64,000 nucleotides of DNA from an uncultured Pseudokineococcus sp. GTDB taxonomy: Bacteria; Actinomycetota; Actinomycetes; Actinomycetales; Quadrisphaeraceae. Numbering within the stretch: the first letter of the stretch is position 1; every line of letters starts with the position of its first letter. The translations under genes and the position numbers were made by a program. The stretch covers positions 175,233 through 239,232 of the forward strand of contig NZ_CANMAA010000005.1 in NCBI RefSeq assembly GCF_947495735.1, given 5' to 3'. Shown here piece after piece: positions 32,084-41,037 of this stretch. A model generated the notes under the pieces. It did not search any database. It had not been told where the DNA came from and worked only from the letters and a program-made list of their open reading frames with translations.

Positions 32084-32695
32084 GTGAGGACCGTCAGGGG
32101 GCGCGAACGGGCCCGTCGGCACGCCGACGTGCCGACCAGCGGTGAGGCCGCCGAGCAGTGGAGCCGGGTGCTGCGACGGCGCAGCGCCGTCGGGCTGTCG
32201 GTGCTGGGCGTGGGCTGGGCGGCGGTCGCCGCGACCGGGCTGGGCCTCACCCGCGGCTCCTGGCTCGTCGGGGCCGCCGCGGTGCTGGCGGTGGTCGTCT
32301 CGGTGGCGGCCCACCGGCGCGTGCCGCGCCCGGACGGCGGGCTGACCGAGCGCCTGCGCGACCACCCGCCGGAGTGGCGGCGGCTCCTCGTGCGCACCGG
32401 GGGCTCGCTCTGCCTGGTCCTGGCCGTCGTGCTGCTGCTCGGGGTCCGCACGTCGTCGCCGCAGGTCATCGCGCCGTTCGCGGCGGCGGTGATGGGCGTC
32501 CACGGCTTCCCCGTCGCCTACGCGCTCGACCAGCCGGAGCACCGCTGGGCGGGCGCCGGGCTGGTGCTGGCCGCGGCCACCGGCATCGCCCTGCTCATCG
32601 CGGCGACGCCCTACGACGTCGTGCGGGACGTCGTCGGCGGGCTCGCGACGGTGTCGCTGCTCGGCACCGCGGCCCGGCTGGCCGCCCACCCCTGA
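32084..32695 (+). CDS. Hypothetical membrane protein, four to six helices
   Basis: A 203-aa protein I do not recognise. After a charged leader (residues 1-35) there are two hydrophobic helices (SAVGLSVLGVGWAAVAATGL and LVGAAAVLAVVVSVAA), a charged loop with DHPPEWRRLLVRTGG, then three or four more helices. The GTG at 32084 is the best available start, but no clear ribosome site is seen, so the N-terminus is uncertain. It stands alone between the sugar operon and the TSUP pair. Confidence 0.6.
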   Translation: MRTVRGRERARRHADVPTSGEAAEQWSRVLRRRSAVGLSVLGVGWAAVAATGLGLTRGSWLVGAAAVLAVVVSVAAHRRVPRPDGGLTERLRDHPPEWRRLLVRTGGSLCLVLAVVLLLGVRTSSPQVIAPFAAAVMGVHGFPVAYALDQPEHRWAGAGLVLAAATGIALLIAATPYDVVRDVVGGLATVSLLGTAARLAAHP

Positions 32696-32764
32696 CCCCG
32701 CCCCGGGGGGCACCGACGTCGGGCCTCCGGAGCGCGCCTCCCGCCGCAGTGGCAGGGTGCGCAC

Positions 32765-33511
32765 GTGGCGTCGGCGCTGCTCCTCCTCGCAGCGGTCGTC
32801 GTCGGAGGCATCAGCCAGCGCGTCACCGGCATGGGCTTCGCCCTGGTGACGGCGCCCTTCCTCGTCCTGCTGCTCGGCCCGGTGGGCGGGGTCCTGGTCG
32901 TCAACGTGTGCGCCGCGATGACCAGCTCGCTGATCCTGCTGCGCGTGCGGCGCGACGTCGCGTGGCGCCGCTTCGCCGTGCTGGGCACGTCGGCGGTCGT
33001 CGGCATCCTCCCCGGCTCGGTGCTGGCGCAGGCCGCGCCGAGCGCCTGGCTCGAGCTCGTCGTCGGCCTGCTGGTGCTCCTGGCGCTGGCCTCCTCGCTG
33101 GTCGCACGACGCGCGCCCGCGGTCACCGGGACGGTCCCGGCCGTCGTCACGGGCCTGGTGGCCGGGGCCATGAACACCACCGCGGGCGTGGGCGGGCCCG
33201 CGTTCAGCGTGTACGCGGTGGCGAGCCGCTGGCCGCAGCGGTCCTTCGCCGCGACCCTGCAGCCCCTGTTCATCACCACGGGCCTCGTCTCCTTCAGCTC
33301 CAAGCTGGCGATCGACCCGTCGTCGCTGCCGCCGCTGGCGTGGTGGGTGTGGCTCGGCATCGCCGCGGCGCTCGCGGCCGGCGTCTTCCTCGGGGACCGG
33401 GTGGCGGGCCGCCTGAGCCAGCGGACCGCCCGGGTCGGGCTGCTCGTCGTCGCCTCGACCGGTGCGGCCACCATCGCCGTCCGCGGGGCCCTGGAGCTCC
33501 TCGCCGGCTGA
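32765..33511 (+). CDS. TSUP (TauE/SafE) family permease, copy 1
   Basis: A 248-aa membrane protein with seven to eight helices. Two internal repeats carry the family pattern QRVTGMGFALVTAPFLVLLL and GAMNTTAGVGGPAFSVYAVA. TSUP proteins export sulfite, sulfoacetate or other organosulfur anions. GTG start. A second TSUP gene follows 62 bases downstream with the same motifs, so they arose by tandem duplication and may form a heteromer. Confidence 0.88.
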   Translation: MASALLLLAAVVVGGISQRVTGMGFALVTAPFLVLLLGPVGGVLVVNVCAAMTSSLILLRVRRDVAWRRFAVLGTSAVVGILPGSVLAQAAPSAWLELVVGLLVLLALASSLVARRAPAVTGTVPAVVTGLVAGAMNTTAGVGGPAFSVYAVASRWPQRSFAATLQPLFITTGLVSFSSKLAIDPSSLPPLAWWVWLGIAAALAAGVFLGDRVAGRLSQRTARVGLLVVASTGAATIAVRGALELLAG

Positions 33512-33572
33512 CGGCTCACCGTCGGCCGGGCCGGCGGACCGGGGCCGACCGAGCGCGGTGCACAGTGCGCGC

Positions 33573-34328
33573 GTGACGACGACGGCGGCGCTGGTGATCG
33601 CGCTCGTCCTGGTCGTCGGCGCCGCCGCCCAGCGGGTCACCGGGCTCGGCTTCGCGATCGTCGCGGCCCCGGTGCTGGTGCTCCTGGTGGGGCCCGCGCC
33701 CGGCGTCGTGCTGGTCAACGTCCTGGGCGCGGTGGTGGCCCTGCTGGTCCTGCTGCGCGTGCGCCGCGACGTCGACCCCCGCCGCGTGCTGCCCGTCACG
33801 GCGACGGCGCTCCTCGGCGTCCCGGTGGGTCTGGCGCTGGCGCGGGCCGTCCCCGCGGCATGGCTGGAGCTGGTGCTCGGCGCGCTGGTCCTCGTGGCGC
33901 TCGCCGTCTCCGCGCGGGCGGCCCGGGGCGCGGGCGCCGTCTCGGGTGTCGTGCCCGCGGTCGCGGCGGGCGCCAGCTCGGGCGTGCTGCACGCCGCGGC
34001 GGGGCTGGGGAGCCCCGTGCTCAGCGTCTACGCCGTGCTCAGCGGCTGGCCGCAGCGTTCGTTCACGGCGTCGGTGCAGCCGTGGTTCGTCGTCGTGGGG
34101 CTGGTGGCGGCGGTCCTGCAGGTGGCGCTGGAGCCCACGGCGCTTCTCCCGCTCCCGTGGACCCTGTGGGTCGGCGCCGTGGCCGCCGCCGCGGTGGGGA
34201 CCGGGCTGGGCGAGCTGCTGGTGCGCCGCCTGACGCCCGCGACCGCGCGCCGCGGCCTGCTGGTGCTGTCGGTGCTGGGCGCGTCGACCATCCTGCTCGA
34301 GGGGCTCGTGGGCGTGGTGGCCGGCTGA
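33573..34328 (+). CDS. TSUP (TauE/SafE) family permease, copy 2
   Basis: A 251-aa paralogue of the preceding gene. The repeats read QRVTGLGFAIVAAPVLVLLV and GVLHAAAGLGSPVLSVYAVL; the shared LLRVRRDV and WPQRSF segments make the duplication obvious. In the second repeat, Asn-Thr-Thr-Ala-Gly-Val-Gly-Gly of copy 1 has become His-Ala-Ala-Ala-Gly-Leu-Gly-Ser, so substrate preference may differ. GTG start at 33573. Convergent with the DoxX gene. Confidence 0.88.
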   Translation: MTTTAALVIALVLVVGAAAQRVTGLGFAIVAAPVLVLLVGPAPGVVLVNVLGAVVALLVLLRVRRDVDPRRVLPVTATALLGVPVGLALARAVPAAWLELVLGALVLVALAVSARAARGAGAVSGVVPAVAAGASSGVLHAAAGLGSPVLSVYAVLSGWPQRSFTASVQPWFVVVGLVAAVLQVALEPTALLPLPWTLWVGAVAAAAVGTGLGELLVRRLTPATARRGLLVLSVLGASTILLEGLVGVVAG

Positions 34329-34362
34329 TCCGCCGGGGCGCCGAGGTGCGGCGGGCTCGCCC

Positions 34363-34710
34363 TCAGGCGGTCTGCGACCGCAGGACGACCACGGCGACGG
34401 CGACCAGCAGCAGGACGGCCGCCGGGACGACGTCGCGGTCGTTGACGCGCAGGTGCGCCACCAGGGCCCCGAGGAAGTAGAAGACGACGCACGCCGCGGC
34501 GAGCGAGCCGACCCACGGGACGCCGATCCCGACGAGGAGTCCGACGGCGCCGGCGATCTCCAGGTACGCCAGCACCCGCACCGCCTCGTCCGACACCCCG
34601 ACGGTGCGCATGGTCCGCATGACCGACGGGTCGTGGACGAGCTTGGCCCGCGCGGAGAACGCGAGCATCGCGGCCAGCACGACCGACAGCACCACCGTGG
34701 CGACGAGCAC
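34363..34710 (-). CDS. DoxX-family membrane protein
   Basis: A 115-aa protein with four helices. It contains ARAKLVHDPSVMRTMRTVGV and VLAYLEIAGAVGLLVGIGVP, typical of small actinobacterial DoxX/SURF4-like proteins of uncertain, possibly redox-related function. The GTG at 34710 has GGAGGAGG upstream; the longer frame to 34941 adds an Arg-rich region without family similarity. Confidence 0.85.
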   Translation of the reverse strand: MLVATVVLSVVLAAMLAFSARAKLVHDPSVMRTMRTVGVSDEAVRVLAYLEIAGAVGLLVGIGVPWVGSLAAACVVFYFLGALVAHLRVNDRDVVPAAVLLLVAVAVVVLRSQTA

Positions 34711-35029
34711 GAGACCTCCTCCGGCCGCGCACGGCTGCGCGGCGACCACATGCTGGCGCGTCAGGGGTTCGTGGCGCCAGGTGCCGCGTCGCGAGGCGCC
34801 GCGCGGCCCGTGCGCGGAGGACCGCCGCCCGCCGCTGAGGGGCGATGCGTGGCCACGGCGGCGGGTCGGTCGCTCCCGGGAGGGATGGGTGGCCATGACG
34901 CCGTGAGCGCTCATCTCGGCCGCGGTCGACGGCCGGGCCACCTGGTGGCCCCTCTCGGCGGGAGCACGTCATCCACAGGGGAGCGTCGTTCACCGGTTCG
35001 TGTCGGCCGTGTCTGGCTACCGTCGAGCG
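34711..35029. other. Intergenic region between divergent genes
   Basis: About 320 bases between the DoxX start (minus) and the lipoprotein start (plus). No protein or RNA gene is recognisable. A -10-like TACCGT at 35018-35023 probably drives the lipoprotein gene as a leaderless transcript. Confidence 0.5.
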
Positions 35030-35647
35030 GTGCGCCTCCTCGCCCCCGCTGCGGCGGCCGTGCTGCTGCTCGCGCTGACCGGCTGCAGCGAGCCTGAGCC
35101 GGGCTCCCCGATGCCGACCGGCGCGCCGCCGGCCACGTCGGCGCAGCCCAGTGATCAGCCCTCGCCCGCCGCGAGTCCGACGGAGCCGGCTGCGACGTCC
35201 GAGGCGACGGAGACCTCGGCACCCGCGCCCACCCTCCCGCCCGAGGCGACGACGAATGACGCCGCTGGCGCCGAGGCGTTCGTGCGGTATTGGTACCAGA
35301 CTCTGAATGACGCCTATAGGACTGGCCGCACGGAGTCGTTGTCGGCCGCTTCGGCCGAGGAATGTGAAGCCTGTAGAGGGCTGGCTGACTACGTGAAGTC
35401 GACTTACGCGTCAGGCGGTCATATCGAGGGTGGGGAGGTGAGGCTTCAGGAGGTGGTCTCTCCTGCGCCCGACAACACTGGGGCGGTCCTCTTGTCGGTC
35501 GTTTTCGACCAGTCGAGGCTCCAGCGTTTGAATGCCGGAGGCGAGGTAGTCGATGAGGAGGCGGCTATCACGTCGGTGAGTCAATCGGCGGTCATTCAAC
35601 GCGCGGAAAACGACGATGGCTGGCGAATGTTCGGATTAGCTCGTTGA
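35030..35647 (+). CDS. DUF6318-like lipoprotein
   Basis: A 205-aa secreted lipoprotein. The signal RLLAPAAAAVLLLALTGC ends in lipobox LTGC, followed by 55 residues rich in Pro, Ser, Ala and Thr (wall spacer) and a folded domain (AGAEAFVRYWYQTLNDAY, a Cys-x2-Cys in EECEACRGL, and WRMFGLAR at the end), matching DUF6318 proteins of actinobacteria. The GTG at 35030 lies seven bases after TACCGT and gives a normal signal peptide; an in-frame GTG at 35000 is an alternative. From about 35,270 the gene becomes clearly AT-richer than its neighbours. The stop overlaps the next gene (TTGA). Confidence 0.78.
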   Translation: MRLLAPAAAAVLLLALTGCSEPEPGSPMPTGAPPATSAQPSDQPSPAASPTEPAATSEATETSAPAPTLPPEATTNDAAGAEAFVRYWYQTLNDAYRTGRTESLSAASAEECEACRGLADYVKSTYASGGHIEGGEVRLQEVVSPAPDNTGAVLLSVVFDQSRLQRLNAGGEVVDEEAAITSVSQSAVIQRAENDDGWRMFGLAR

Positions 35648-36576
35648 GGAGCGTACGAGGTGCGTGGTGGGCGATCGCCCCCTTGGCTGCCATCTTCTGC
35701 TGCGGAGGCCTTACTGCACTGGCCGAAACTGAGCCCCGGGGAGGAGGCCATGTCGACGGCTGGATGGGCGAAGGAGCCGTGGACCTCGTCGGACGGGCGA
35801 GTAGGGGCGCTCCCGACATGTCGCAGGGAGGCCCGCTAAGTGTGCCTACGACAGGAGGGGGCGCAACTACCGCTGCTCCTGTAGCGGAGGACCCCTTCAT
35901 CTATCGCTACGTCCCCGGCTGCTCGGGCAACGACGCGAACGGCGGGGGTGACGGCGACTGCACGGCCACCCGCGCGGCGTGCCCGCCGGGGCAGCTGATG
36001 TTCTTCGTGTGGCGGGCGCCGGCGGCGGGCGGCGTCGCGACCGGCGACTTCACGCAGACGGGGCGGCAGTGCATGGTCCCGCCGCAGCCCGGGGAGCCGG
36101 GCGCCGCGGACGCGGACGAGCCCCTCGAGCTCCCGGGCATGACGCAGGCCGACTTCCAGCGGCTGCCGCTGCCGGCGGGCACGAGCACGGTCCAGCCCGC
36201 GACGGGCGAGGTGCTCCTCAACATGCCGACCAACACCTACGCGCAGGCGGAGCCCGTCGAGCTGGGCACCGACCTGCTCGGGTTCCCCGTCACGGTGCGG
36301 GCCACGCCCGCGGCCTACACGTGGGACTACGGCGACGGCACCACGGTCGGTCCGACCACGGACCCCGGGGCGCCGTGGCCGGACCTCCGCGTGACCCACA
36401 CGTACGAGACGGCCGGCACCTACGCCATCACGCTGACCACGCACTACACCGGGGAGTACTCGATCCTCGGCGGGCCGTACCTGCCGATCCCCGGGCAGGC
36501 GCAGGTGACGAGCGAGCCGCAGGAGGTCGTCACCTACCAGGGGAGCAACGTGCCCGTGGCCGACGCCCTGGGCTGA
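35644..36576 (+). CDS. Exported PKD-domain protein
   Basis: A 310-aa protein starting at a TTG that overlaps the preceding stop. A hydrophobic segment (AWWAIAPLAAIFCCGGLTAL) forms a signal or anchor. A low-complexity linker precedes a Cys-containing region (YVPGCSGNDANGGGDGDCTA). The last third is a PKD fold: YTWDYGDGTTVGP then VTHTYETAGTYAITLTTHYT. PKD domains mediate surface protein contacts. It is coupled to the DUF6318-like lipoprotein, so the two may act together outside the cell. The first 250 bases share the lower GC of the upstream gene's 3' end and the rest returns to normal. Confidence 0.8.
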   Translation: MRSVRGAWWAIAPLAAIFCCGGLTALAETEPRGGGHVDGWMGEGAVDLVGRASRGAPDMSQGGPLSVPTTGGGATTAAPVAEDPFIYRYVPGCSGNDANGGGDGDCTATRAACPPGQLMFFVWRAPAAGGVATGDFTQTGRQCMVPPQPGEPGAADADEPLELPGMTQADFQRLPLPAGTSTVQPATGEVLLNMPTNTYAQAEPVELGTDLLGFPVTVRATPAAYTWDYGDGTTVGPTTDPGAPWPDLRVTHTYETAGTYAITLTTHYTGEYSILGGPYLPIPGQAQVTSEPQEVVTYQGSNVPVADALG

Positions 36577-36642
36577 GCGGTCGCGCCGCGACCCGCCGGC
36601 GGCTCCCTCGGGGGTCGGGGCGGCGCGGACGTCGACGGACGG

Positions 36643-36670
36643 CTCAAGGAGGGCTTCCGGCGGCCGACAG
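36643..36670 (+). promoter_or_regulatory. Candidate FliA (sigma-28)-type promoter for the chemoreceptor gene
   Basis: CTCAAG (36643-36648), a 14-base spacer, then GCCGACAG (36663-36670) resembles the motility sigma-factor consensus (CTAAAG, 14-16 bases, GCCGATAA). It lies 95 bases before the chemoreceptor start and implies control with the flagellar regulon. Confidence 0.5.
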
Positions 36671-36764
36671 AGCAGGTGCAGGCGCTCGTGCTCTCGGGCG
36701 CCCGCGGACCCCCGGCCGGTCATGGCGGACCTGGGTTCCCACTGCGGACGCACCTGGAGGCCCC

Positions 36765-38414
36765 ATGAGCGCCGCGCCGCACTGCCCGACCCCCGCCGAG
36801 GGCGGCACCCGCAGGTCACCGCTGCTCCAGTGGGTCTACGACCTGCGGACGCGCACCAAGGTCGTCGGGTCGGTGCTGCTCGCCGTGGCGGTCGCCGTCG
36901 CGGTCGCCGCGATCGGGCTCTCCGGCCTCGGCGCCTCGGCGAGGGACGCCCAGAGCCTCGCCGAGGGGAACCTCGTGCGCGTCGGCGCCGCGGGCGACAT
37001 GCGCGCCGCGCTGAGCGACCTCCGCCTCGCCACCCGGGACTCCGTCATCGCCTCCGACCCCGCCGAGGCGCAGGCCGCCCTCGACCGCGTGGAGGTCCTC
37101 CAGCAGACCTTCCGCGCCGCGGCCGACACGTACACCGCGCAGCCCCTGTCCGACGAGCACCAGGCGCTCCTGGACGAGGGCGTCGGGGCCTTCGACTCCT
37201 ACGTCGACCTCGTCCGGACCACGCTCGGCCCCCTGGCTCTCGCCGACGACGACGCCGCCTGGATCGCGGCGAACGTCGCCGAGGTGATGCCGCTCGTCGA
37301 GCAGGCCGAGGAGAGCATCGACCAGCTGCGCGCCGAGGAGGCCGCGGAGGCCGCGGCCGTCGGCGTCGAGGTGCAGGAGTCGTACGAGACGTCGCGGATC
37401 GCCGTCATCGCCCTGGTGCTGCTCGGCTCGGCGCTCGCCGTGGGCGCCGGCGTCGCCATCGCCCGCGGCATCGAGGGCGGCATGCGCGACGTGCGCGACG
37501 TCGCCCTGGCGCTCGCGGACGGCGACCTCACCAAGGCGAGCGGCTACGGCAGCCGCTGCGAGCTCGGCGAGATGAGCGCCGCCCTGGACACCGCCGTCGT
37601 GAACCTGCGGGGCGTGATGCGCGAGGTCGCCTCCTCCGCCGACGCCGTCACCAGCTCCTCGGAGGAGCTGTCGGCCTCCGCCCGGCAGATCTCGGCGTCG
37701 TCCGAGGCGACCAGCGCGCGAGCGGGTTTCGTCTCCTCGGCGGCGGGCGACGTCTCCCGCAGCGTGGGCACGGTGGCGTCGTCCTCGGAGCAGATGGGCG
37801 CCTCCATCCGGGAGATCAGCCAGAACGCCAACGAGGCCGCCCGCGTCGCGGCCGACGCCGTGCGCGCCGTCGCGGACACCAGCGCCACGGCCGTGCGCCT
37901 CGGCGAGTCCTCGCAGCAGATCGGCGAGGTGGTCAAGGTGATCACCTCGATCGCCGAGCAGACCAACCTCCTCGCGCTCAACGCGACCATCGAGGCGGCG
38001 CGCGCCGGTGCGGCGGGCAAGGGCTTCGCCGTCGTCGCCCAGGAGGTCAAGGACCTCGCCCAGGAGACCGCTCGGGCCACCGAGGGGATCGCCCGCCAGG
38101 TGGACGGCATCCAGGGCGACACGGCCGGGATCGTGGACGCCATCGGGCGGATCGGCTCCGTCATCGAGCAGATCGACAGCTTCCAGACCTCGATCGCGTC
38201 CGCGGTGGAGGAGCAGACGGCCACGACGAGCGAGATGGTGCGCTCGGCCACGGACGCCGCGACGGCGTCCGGGGAGATCGCGGCGACGATCGGGGACGTC
38301 TCGTCCGCGGCGTCGGTCACGACCGAGTCGCTCGCGCAGACCCGGACGGTCGTGGACGGGCTCGCGAGCCGGGCCGTCGCGCTGCGGGGCGCCGTCAGCC
38401 GCTTCACCTACTGA
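36765..38414 (+). CDS. Methyl-accepting chemotaxis protein
   Basis: A 549-aa transmembrane chemoreceptor. TM1 is at about 33-55, an extracellular four-helix-bundle-type ligand domain of about 150 residues follows, TM2 is at about 211-233 (IAVIALVLLGSALAVGAGVA), then a HAMP domain and a long signalling coiled coil. The highly conserved hairpin tip that binds CheA/CheW is present (AEQTNLLALNATIEAARAG, about residue 396 on). There is no C-terminal CheR/CheB-tethering pentapeptide. The ATG at 36765 has GGAGG five bases upstream. The ligand is unknown. Its presence and a FliA-like promoter suggest a motile organism. Confidence 0.93.
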   Translation: MSAAPHCPTPAEGGTRRSPLLQWVYDLRTRTKVVGSVLLAVAVAVAVAAIGLSGLGASARDAQSLAEGNLVRVGAAGDMRAALSDLRLATRDSVIASDPAEAQAALDRVEVLQQTFRAAADTYTAQPLSDEHQALLDEGVGAFDSYVDLVRTTLGPLALADDDAAWIAANVAEVMPLVEQAEESIDQLRAEEAAEAAAVGVEVQESYETSRIAVIALVLLGSALAVGAGVAIARGIEGGMRDVRDVALALADGDLTKASGYGSRCELGEMSAALDTAVVNLRGVMREVASSADAVTSSSEELSASARQISASSEATSARAGFVSSAAGDVSRSVGTVASSSEQMGASIREISQNANEAARVAADAVRAVADTSATAVRLGESSQQIGEVVKVITSIAEQTNLLALNATIEAARAGAAGKGFAVVAQEVKDLAQETARATEGIARQVDGIQGDTAGIVDAIGRIGSVIEQIDSFQTSIASAVEEQTATTSEMVRSATDAATASGEIAATIGDVSSAASVTTESLAQTRTVVDGLASRAVALRGAVSRFTY

Positions 38415-38441
38415 CGGCGGGCCCTCCCCGGCGCGCGGGAG

Positions 38442-39635
38442 TCAGCGCCGCACGAGGGCGAGCGCCTCGGGACGCCGGTCGGCGAGCACCTGCGCGACGA
38501 CGTCCGCGGGGTCCGCACCTGCGGGCCAGTGCTCCCCGGCCGCCGGCACGCGAGGGCCGCTCGTGCTCTCCACGCGGCGGACGGCGGCGCCGAGCGCCAT
38601 CTCGTCCCGCGGCCACGGGGCGATCCCGGCGTCCTCGAGGACCTGGGCGTTCGCCCGCCCGTGGCCGGGGATCGGCCGGTAGGTGATCGCGGGCAGCCCG
38701 GCGGCCATCGCCTCGGTGAGGCACAGCCCCCCGGCGTTGTGCACGAGGGCGTCCGCGGCTCCCATCAGCGCGCTGACGTCGTCCCGCCACCTCAGCGCGA
38801 CGACGCGCTGCCACCGCGAGAGCCGGCGGCGCAGGCGCTCGTTGCGCCCGCAGAGGACGACCAGGTGGACGTGCGGGTCCAGGAGCAGGTCGTCCACGGT
38901 GCGGCGGACGTCCCCCATGCCGAGGGAGCCGGCGCTGAGGAGGACGACGGGCGCGCTGCCCGGCAGCCCGAGCTCGAGCCGGACCCGGGCGCGGGAGCGG
39001 TCCGCGCCGCTGGTGGGCGCGCTGAGCGGCCCGCAGGCGGTGGCCCGCACGCCGTAGCGCGCGGCGTCGAGGGCCGTCGCCGTCGTGACGGTGAGGTGGT
39101 GGTCGACGTCCGCGTGCATCCAGGTCGCGTGCGCCGCGGGGTCGGTCAGGTACGTGAGGGTCGGCACGGCGAGCCGGCCCTGCCGTCGCAGGTCCCCGAC
39201 GGTCTGCCCGGCCAGCGGGTACGTGCTGACGACGCAGTCGGCGCCCTCGGCCCACGTCGCGACGCGGTCCTCGGCCTGACGGCACACCGCGTCCGACGCC
39301 CGGCGCACGAGCCCGTCGTGCTCCAGCCGCCGGAAGACCCCCTCGAAGAGGAACGGGGCGTGCTGGACGACGGGGCCGTAGAGGTCCTTCACCGTCCACC
39401 GGGACGCGCGGGGGAGCGCCTCGACGTAGTCGCGCACCTCGACGCGGGCGCCCCGCGCCGTCAGCCGGCGGGCCAGCTCGCGGCCGGCGCCGTCGTGGCC
39501 GGCTCCCACGGAGGCCGTGAGCACGAGCACCGTGCCGTGCACCGGGGCGGGGCCGGTCGACGGGCGGTGCGGTCGGTGGGGTGCCGGGAGCCGGCACGGG
39601 CCCGCGGTGGTGCGCAGGGGCGAGGCGTCGTGCAC
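38442..39635 (-). CDS. GT28/MGDG-synthase-type glycosyltransferase
   Basis: A 397-aa GT-B fold glycosyltransferase. A 33-residue Pro/His-rich leader precedes the N-terminal domain with VLVLTASVGAGHDGAGRELA, the glycine-rich loop shared by diacylglycerol glycosyltransferases and MurG. The C-terminal donor-binding domain has VVLLSAGSLGMGDVRR and ADALVHNAGGLCLTEAMAAG, followed by PAITYRPIPGHGRANAQVLE. It probably glycosylates a lipid at the membrane face using a UDP-sugar. The GTG start has GGGAGG upstream. It stands alone and is convergent with the chemoreceptor gene. Confidence 0.82.
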   Translation of the reverse strand: MHDASPLRTTAGPCRLPAPHRPHRPSTGPAPVHGTVLVLTASVGAGHDGAGRELARRLTARGARVEVRDYVEALPRASRWTVKDLYGPVVQHAPFLFEGVFRRLEHDGLVRRASDAVCRQAEDRVATWAEGADCVVSTYPLAGQTVGDLRRQGRLAVPTLTYLTDPAAHATWMHADVDHHLTVTTATALDAARYGVRATACGPLSAPTSGADRSRARVRLELGLPGSAPVVLLSAGSLGMGDVRRTVDDLLLDPHVHLVVLCGRNERLRRRLSRWQRVVALRWRDDVSALMGAADALVHNAGGLCLTEAMAAGLPAITYRPIPGHGRANAQVLEDAGIAPWPRDEMALGAAVRRVESTSGPRVPAAGEHWPAGADPADVVAQVLADRRPEALALVRR

Positions 39636-39907
39636 GAGTCCTCCCGGGACGAGCGGAGAACCTCCGCGAGCGCGAGGGCTCTGTCATCGGACGACGCCGA
39701 CGCTAGGGAGAGCAGGTGAACAGCACGTCACCCCCAGGGCGGAACCAGGTGGACGTCCGATGCCGCCGCCGTCCGTCTCGGGCATGACGACGGGCGCGCT
39801 GCCCGGGCGAGCGGTCCGAACCGCCTGTAGCGGGCAGGCGCTGCCGCGGTCCCGCGGGCTCCGGCGTGGCAGCTCCAGTCCCGCGCCGGCGCGGTCGATG
39901 GTCGGGT

Positions 39908-41002
39908 GTGCCCAGCCCGACGCGCGGAGGTCCGCGCTCCCTCGCCGCGGCCGCCCTCCTCGCGCTCGTCGCGGGGTGCGGCACCGCGGCGGACGCCGGG
40001 AGCCCCGTCGCGGCGCCGGTCCCGAGCTCCGCGTCGTCTCCCGCACCGACTCCGTCCGCTCCCGCACCGGCGCCGTCCTCGGCGCCTGCGTCACCTCCGC
40101 CGGCGGCCAGCCCCTCGACGACGCCCGCGCAGGCCGCGCCGGCACCGCCGGCACCGCTTCCGGGCACGGCGCTCGCCGCGCTGGCGACGCTGCCGGTCAA
40201 GGGCCGCGCGCCGAGGACGGGCTACGACCGCGACCTCTTCGGCCAGGCGTGGGCGGACGTCGACCGCAACGGCTGCGACACCCGCAACGACGTCCTGCGC
40301 CGCGACCTGGTGGACGTCGTCCTCGACGCGCGCACCGGTGGCTGCGTCGTCCTGTCCGGCCTGCTGGCCGACCCCTTCACGGGCGCGAGCGTCCCCTTCA
40401 CCCGCGGCGTCGCCACGAGCGCGGACGTCCAGGTGGACCACCTCGTCGCCCTCTCCGACGCCTGGCAGAAGGGCGCTCAGCAGTGGAGCGCCGACGAGCG
40501 CGAGGCCTTCGCCAACGACCCGCTCAACCTGCTCGCCGTCGACGGCCCGACCAACGCCGCGAAGGGCGACGGCGACGCCGCCACGTGGCTGCCGCCGCAG
40601 CGCGCTGTGCGCTGCGCGTACGTGGCGCGGCAGGTCGCGGTGAAGGCGACGTACGGCGCGTGGGTCACCGCGGCCGAGCGCGACGCCGTCGCGCGCGTGC
40701 TCGAGGGCTGCCCGGACGAGCTGCTGCCCACCGCCGAGGGCGTCGCGACGCCGCCCCGCGGAGCGGGTCTCGACATCGCCGCCGTCGCCGAGCGGGAGCC
40801 GGCCGTGCCTGCCCCGGAGCCGGAGCCGGAGCCGGAGCCCGCCCCGGCACCGGCGCCCGCGGGGGGCTCGGGTGCCGATCCGCGCTTCGGCTCGTGCCGC
40901 GAGGCCCTGGCGGCCGGCTACGGCGAGTACGTGCGCGGCGTCGACCCCGAGTACGACTGGTACCGCGACGGCGACGGCGACGGGGTGGTCTGCGAGGGCT
41001 GA
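39908..41002 (+). CDS. Secreted HNH-type nuclease lipoprotein with Excalibur domain
   Basis: A 364-aa exported lipoprotein. Signal RSLAAAALLALVAGC ends in a lipobox, followed by 65 residues of Pro/Ala/Ser spacer. The nuclease domain (GmrSD/DUF1524-like HNH) carries QVDHLVALSDAWQKGAQQW and NDPLNLLAVDGPTNAAKGD. A Pro-Glu repeat (PEPEPEPEPAPAPAPA) links to a C-terminal Excalibur calcium-binding motif ending EYDWYRDGDGDGVVCEG. This layout suggests an extracellular DNase used for nutrient DNA or competition. The GTG at 39908 gives the cleanest signal; an in-frame GTG at 39866 would add 14 residues. Confidence 0.87.
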   Translation: MPSPTRGGPRSLAAAALLALVAGCGTAADAGSPVAAPVPSSASSPAPTPSAPAPAPSSAPASPPPAASPSTTPAQAAPAPPAPLPGTALAALATLPVKGRAPRTGYDRDLFGQAWADVDRNGCDTRNDVLRRDLVDVVLDARTGGCVVLSGLLADPFTGASVPFTRGVATSADVQVDHLVALSDAWQKGAQQWSADEREAFANDPLNLLAVDGPTNAAKGDGDAATWLPPQRAVRCAYVARQVAVKATYGAWVTAAERDAVARVLEGCPDELLPTAEGVATPPRGAGLDIAAVAEREPAVPAPEPEPEPEPAPAPAPAGGSGADPRFGSCREALAAGYGEYVRGVDPEYDWYRDGDGDGVVCEG

Positions 41003-41037
41003 CCGACCGCAGGCCGGGTGCGACGGGGCCTCACGCA

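Noticed and set aside
39866..39907. Longer start for the HNH/Excalibur lipoprotein
   Set aside because: No ribosome site precedes GTG 39866, and GTG 39908 gives a shorter, more typical signal peptide; kept only as an alternative.
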